This document shows positions 56,641 to 64,000 of a stretch of 64,000 bases of DNA, in pieces. Both the position numbers and the translations under genes were made by a program. Every line of letters begins with the position of its first letter. Position 1 is the first letter of the stretch. The notes below the pieces were generated by a model. It was not told the DNA's origin. It did not search any database and saw only the letters and a list, made by a program, of their open reading frames with translations. Origin of the DNA: Scatophagus argus (lineage: Eukaryota; Chordata; Actinopteri; Scatophagidae); contig NC_058493.1 in NCBI RefSeq assembly GCF_020382885.2, positions 20,271,499 to 20,335,498 on the forward strand, in the 5' to 3' direction.

Positions 56641-56970
56641 CTTTCGAGAGAGATCACACCACCAGAGCAGAATTTACTTTTCTTGTATCCCAGCAGAGCA
56701 CAGAGAAAAGCCCGGAGAGGTGGTGTTGCGACGCCCTACAGGCGCAGGTGGGTCTTCACGGCGCACTGCGAACTGCACTTGATTTCACGCACAGTTAGCT
56801 ACTAAATCTGAGGTGTCGCTCTCGTCCCTGCTGTTGTTGTTGGCGCTTGCGCTGTCTGGTAATTAGAGAAAAGGGTTCTTTAGTGGTTGTTAAAGTAAGG
56901 CCTGCTGGTGGAAACCAACACCAAGCGCGGTTAAATGTCGGGCACCGCCGCACACTGAAGACCGTATCTC

Positions 56971-56980
56971 GTCATGTGAA
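56971..56980. promoter_or_regulatory. lamp1: M-box-like site upstream of lamp1
   Basis: GTCATGTGAA contains TCATGTGA, the MITF/TFE M-box core, about 330 bp before the lamp1 ATG. Confidence 0.4.
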
Positions 56981-57009
56981 CTGGTAGCATTTGAAGCTAA
57001 CGTTACACG

Positions 57010-57019
57010 GTCACGTGAG
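57010..57019. promoter_or_regulatory. lamp1: CLEAR-like E-box upstream of lamp1
   Basis: GTCACGTGAG matches 9 of 10 positions of the CLEAR consensus, about 370 bp before the lamp1 ATG. Mammalian LAMP1 is a known CLEAR-network target of TFEB. Confidence 0.55.
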
Positions 57020-57631
57020 GACCCCCCCCTCCTATTTTTCCCTTCACGAGGGCTGAGCTCTGTTCAATGCAATACTTAGCTCTCCTCTGCTCCATATTAC
57101 AAAAAAAAAAAAAAAATGGCACAAATGTCCACAGAAGAAGAGACAACAGTTTAGCATTAGAGGGGTGTTTGCTGATAAATATATGACTCATGACAGACTT
57201 ATATAACAGCACGTAATATGTCGGGTAGGTGATACCAACAAGAGACACTCGGTGAGAAAAATAGTGCGCTTCCAGGAATGATTTTAACAATGAAATTACT
57301 CACTTTTCGGGGAACAACACCAGTGACATATTTCAAAGCTAATTAATCAGTTAAGTCAGTAATAAAGATGCCATGAGCGGCGGGGAAGACAAATACCTTC
57401 TTGTTTTAAATCTATTTTTCCCCCTTTCACCCAACTTACTAATAAGTATATGTACAATTCTAAATATACGAGTTATTAGCTAGTATAATAGTGACCACGG
57501 TGGGCTGAATTTTAAAACATCCATGAAACGATTTAAATACAAGGCAGATTTATATGGTGATAGTTACATGAAACGTAACGATGTGGACCGCTGCATGTAG
57601 GTTGCTATACGGGAAGGCAGCATGTGACGTC

Positions 57632-57633
57632 TA

Positions 57634-57668
<35 letters not shown>

Positions 57669-57670
57669 GC
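57632..57670. repeat. (CG)n(CA)n alternating tract
   Basis: TATG, then GC repeats, then about 13 AC units, 39 bp of strict purine-pyrimidine alternation. Such tracts can adopt Z-DNA under negative supercoiling. Confidence 0.85.
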
Positions 57671-58303
57671 CCTATCCTATGCTGTGCGGCCTGCAAAGTG
57701 CATGTGTTGTGGGAAGTCAGCTGACACCTTCATCACTTCACGAGTGTGTGCAAAAGCCCAGAAGGAACGCAGACGCTGTTTTAATGCTGCTGTCCCAAGA
57801 CTTATCAGGACTCTGCCACATTCTCCCTGCAGAGTCCAACCACGTACTTTTTACACAGAAGACATGAGCAGTTTTCTCGTCTGAAATGTCAGATCTGTTT
57901 CTTAACCGTACAAATGATGTACACTCCCTGCTGTGATAATTAAAGTGTCAAGAAACACCCTTTTCATTTTCAGCTTCATTATGGTGACAGGCTAATTTCT
58001 GTCAAAGCGATGACTCACTATTTTTGGAAAATACATGAGTGCCTTTAAATCAAGTGTATGGAAAGAGAGCACACAGGGTACTACAGTGTTTTGATGTTTA
58101 AACCGCACATTGCTACATAAAGAAACTGCTGTTATCGCACTTTCATTATCTTGTTTCATTTTTTGAAATCGGGTTAGAGGTTGGAGTTACACTGTCAGCA
58201 CAAAGAGCTACTTGGCAAGCTGAAGCTGACAGAAGCACCAGGGCAAACATGTGCTCTAAATGCATAAATAAATACATATCACTTCATGATTATCTACAAA
58301 TCA

Positions 58304-59161
58304 TTTATTGAATCATTAAATATCAATTTATTCAGGTTCACTTTTCTCACTCTTACATAGAATACAATCTGATCTACAAAAACATCCGGACATGATATTG
58401 GACATTTGGACATTTTGGTCAAAACACATTGGGTACTCAAAGCAATACCCAAGTAGCTTGTCTGCATGTAATTTAGCTTCTCTTTTACAAGCAATAAGCC
58501 CTCACTCTGACCCAAATACACATTTGACCTAACCCCAGCGAGCTTCTTCATTCTCCTCAAGTCTCTCACTCTTTCAAGTCTCTTCTTGTCCTCAACAGCT
58601 GTTTTCCCTGCCAAATCAAGCAACCAACCAATCAGGTTTATAATCAGCAGTTTATGCAGCCATTCATAACGCTTCAAATGAAGAAAGAAAAAAAAAGGGA
58701 AAAACAAAACTCAACACAAACCGACTATGTATAGTAGAAAATTAGTGATTTTAGAACAATGTGGAGCAAAAAGAAAAAAAAAAAAAAGATCCAACTTCCG
58801 CAGAGGAAAAGAACAAAACAAAACAAAAACAGAGGAAAGTGCTAGTTATTTTCAGTTGAGTTTTGCATTAGCAGATTTGTAAGTCACATAAACCAACCAT
58901 CAACAAGCCGGATCACCCCTCCAGCTCCATCCCACCAAAGATAACGCAGAGTGGGAAGAGTACAGCCAAGTCTCTCTCGTCTCCTCGGAGCTCTGTATGA
59001 TCTGGACGCTGCATCCAGGACTGTGGATGGAGGGAAAGACGGGCACCAGAGGAGAGACGGGTGGCTGAAGGGCATTAAAGTTGTTGTTTTTTTGGGGTGG
59101 GGGTGGGGGGGGCAGCTGTACGCTTGCTGTGAGGAAAGCATGGCATAACAGTGGTTCCCCT
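58304..59161 (-). other. cul4a: cul4a 3' UTR
   Basis: From the cul4a stop codon to a minus-strand AATAAA at 58304-58309, about 860 nt. Includes a G-rich plus-strand run (59094-59112; C-rich in the transcript) shortly after the stop. An open frame at 58294-58707 inside it has no protein-like features. Confidence 0.55.
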
Positions 59162-63998
<4,837 letters not shown>

Positions 63999-64000
63999 AG

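Larger units (their letters stand above)
56641..58303. other. lamp1 promoter region and gap to cul4a
   Basis: No coding exon. The first 400 bp are the lamp1 5' UTR/promoter with the E-boxes listed separately. A 39-bp alternating purine-pyrimidine tract lies at 57632-57670, and an A15-16 run near 57100. The stretch 57700-58300 shows nothing recognisable. Confidence 0.5.

Overview
This window is vertebrate nuclear DNA, almost certainly from a ray-finned (percomorph-like) teleost. The genes are short-intron, multi-exon genes with GT-AG boundaries. Interspersed sequence includes a Tc1-like element of a common teleost type, several copies of a 'tacttgagtatt'-type MITE that I associate with percomorph genomes, and another interspersed repeat ('gcttagcttagcat') of the same kind. 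Joining exons by eye gives proteins with the same length as, or close to, their human counterparts.

Layout (left to right): tmem255b (-, first three coding exons only, continues off the left edge); grk1 (-, complete, 563 aa); atp4b (+, complete, 291 aa); a 2.8-kb gap where human has TFDP1; tmco3 (-, complete, 674 aa); dcun1d2 (+, complete, 259 aa); adprhl1 (+, complete short form, 358 aa); a single long open exon (36729-38896) that I read as an alternative 3' exon of adprhl1; an orphan terminal-exon-like stretch (41055-41159); grtp1 (+, complete, 352 aa); lamp1 (-, complete, 417 aa); cul4a (-, last 610 codons, 5' end off the right edge). Order and all nine orientations match human 13q34 (TMEM255B-GRK1-ATP4B-[TFDP1]-TMCO3-DCUN1D2-ADPRHL1-GRTP1-LAMP1-CUL4A), except that tfdp1 is missing from its slot.

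Biology: the genes are a conserved neighbourhood rather than a pathway. They cover photoreceptor shut-off (grk1), gastric acid secretion (atp4b), a CPA2-type exchanger (tmco3), cullin neddylation (dcun1d2), a cardiac pseudo-hydrolase (adprhl1), a Rab GAP (grtp1), a lysosomal membrane glycoprotein (lamp1) and a cullin ligase scaffold (cul4a). One functional link exists: DCUN1D2 is a co-E3 for NEDD8 transfer to cullins, and cul4a carries the NEDD8 acceptor region. An intact atp4b suggests a fish with an acid-secreting stomach.

The most interesting structure is in and after adprhl1. It has two introns with GC donors, an exon 2 whose acceptor is a (TG)n run, a 725-codon open reading frame downstream, and a perfect 18-bp-arm hairpin that covers the branch-point region of that long exon's acceptor. 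Other notable items are a 44-bp copy of a dcun1d2 splice acceptor inside the next intron, E-box (CLEAR-like) sites around lamp1, and a GATA-TATA pair before atp4b. No tRNA, rRNA, CRISPR, retroviral or prokaryotic feature was seen.
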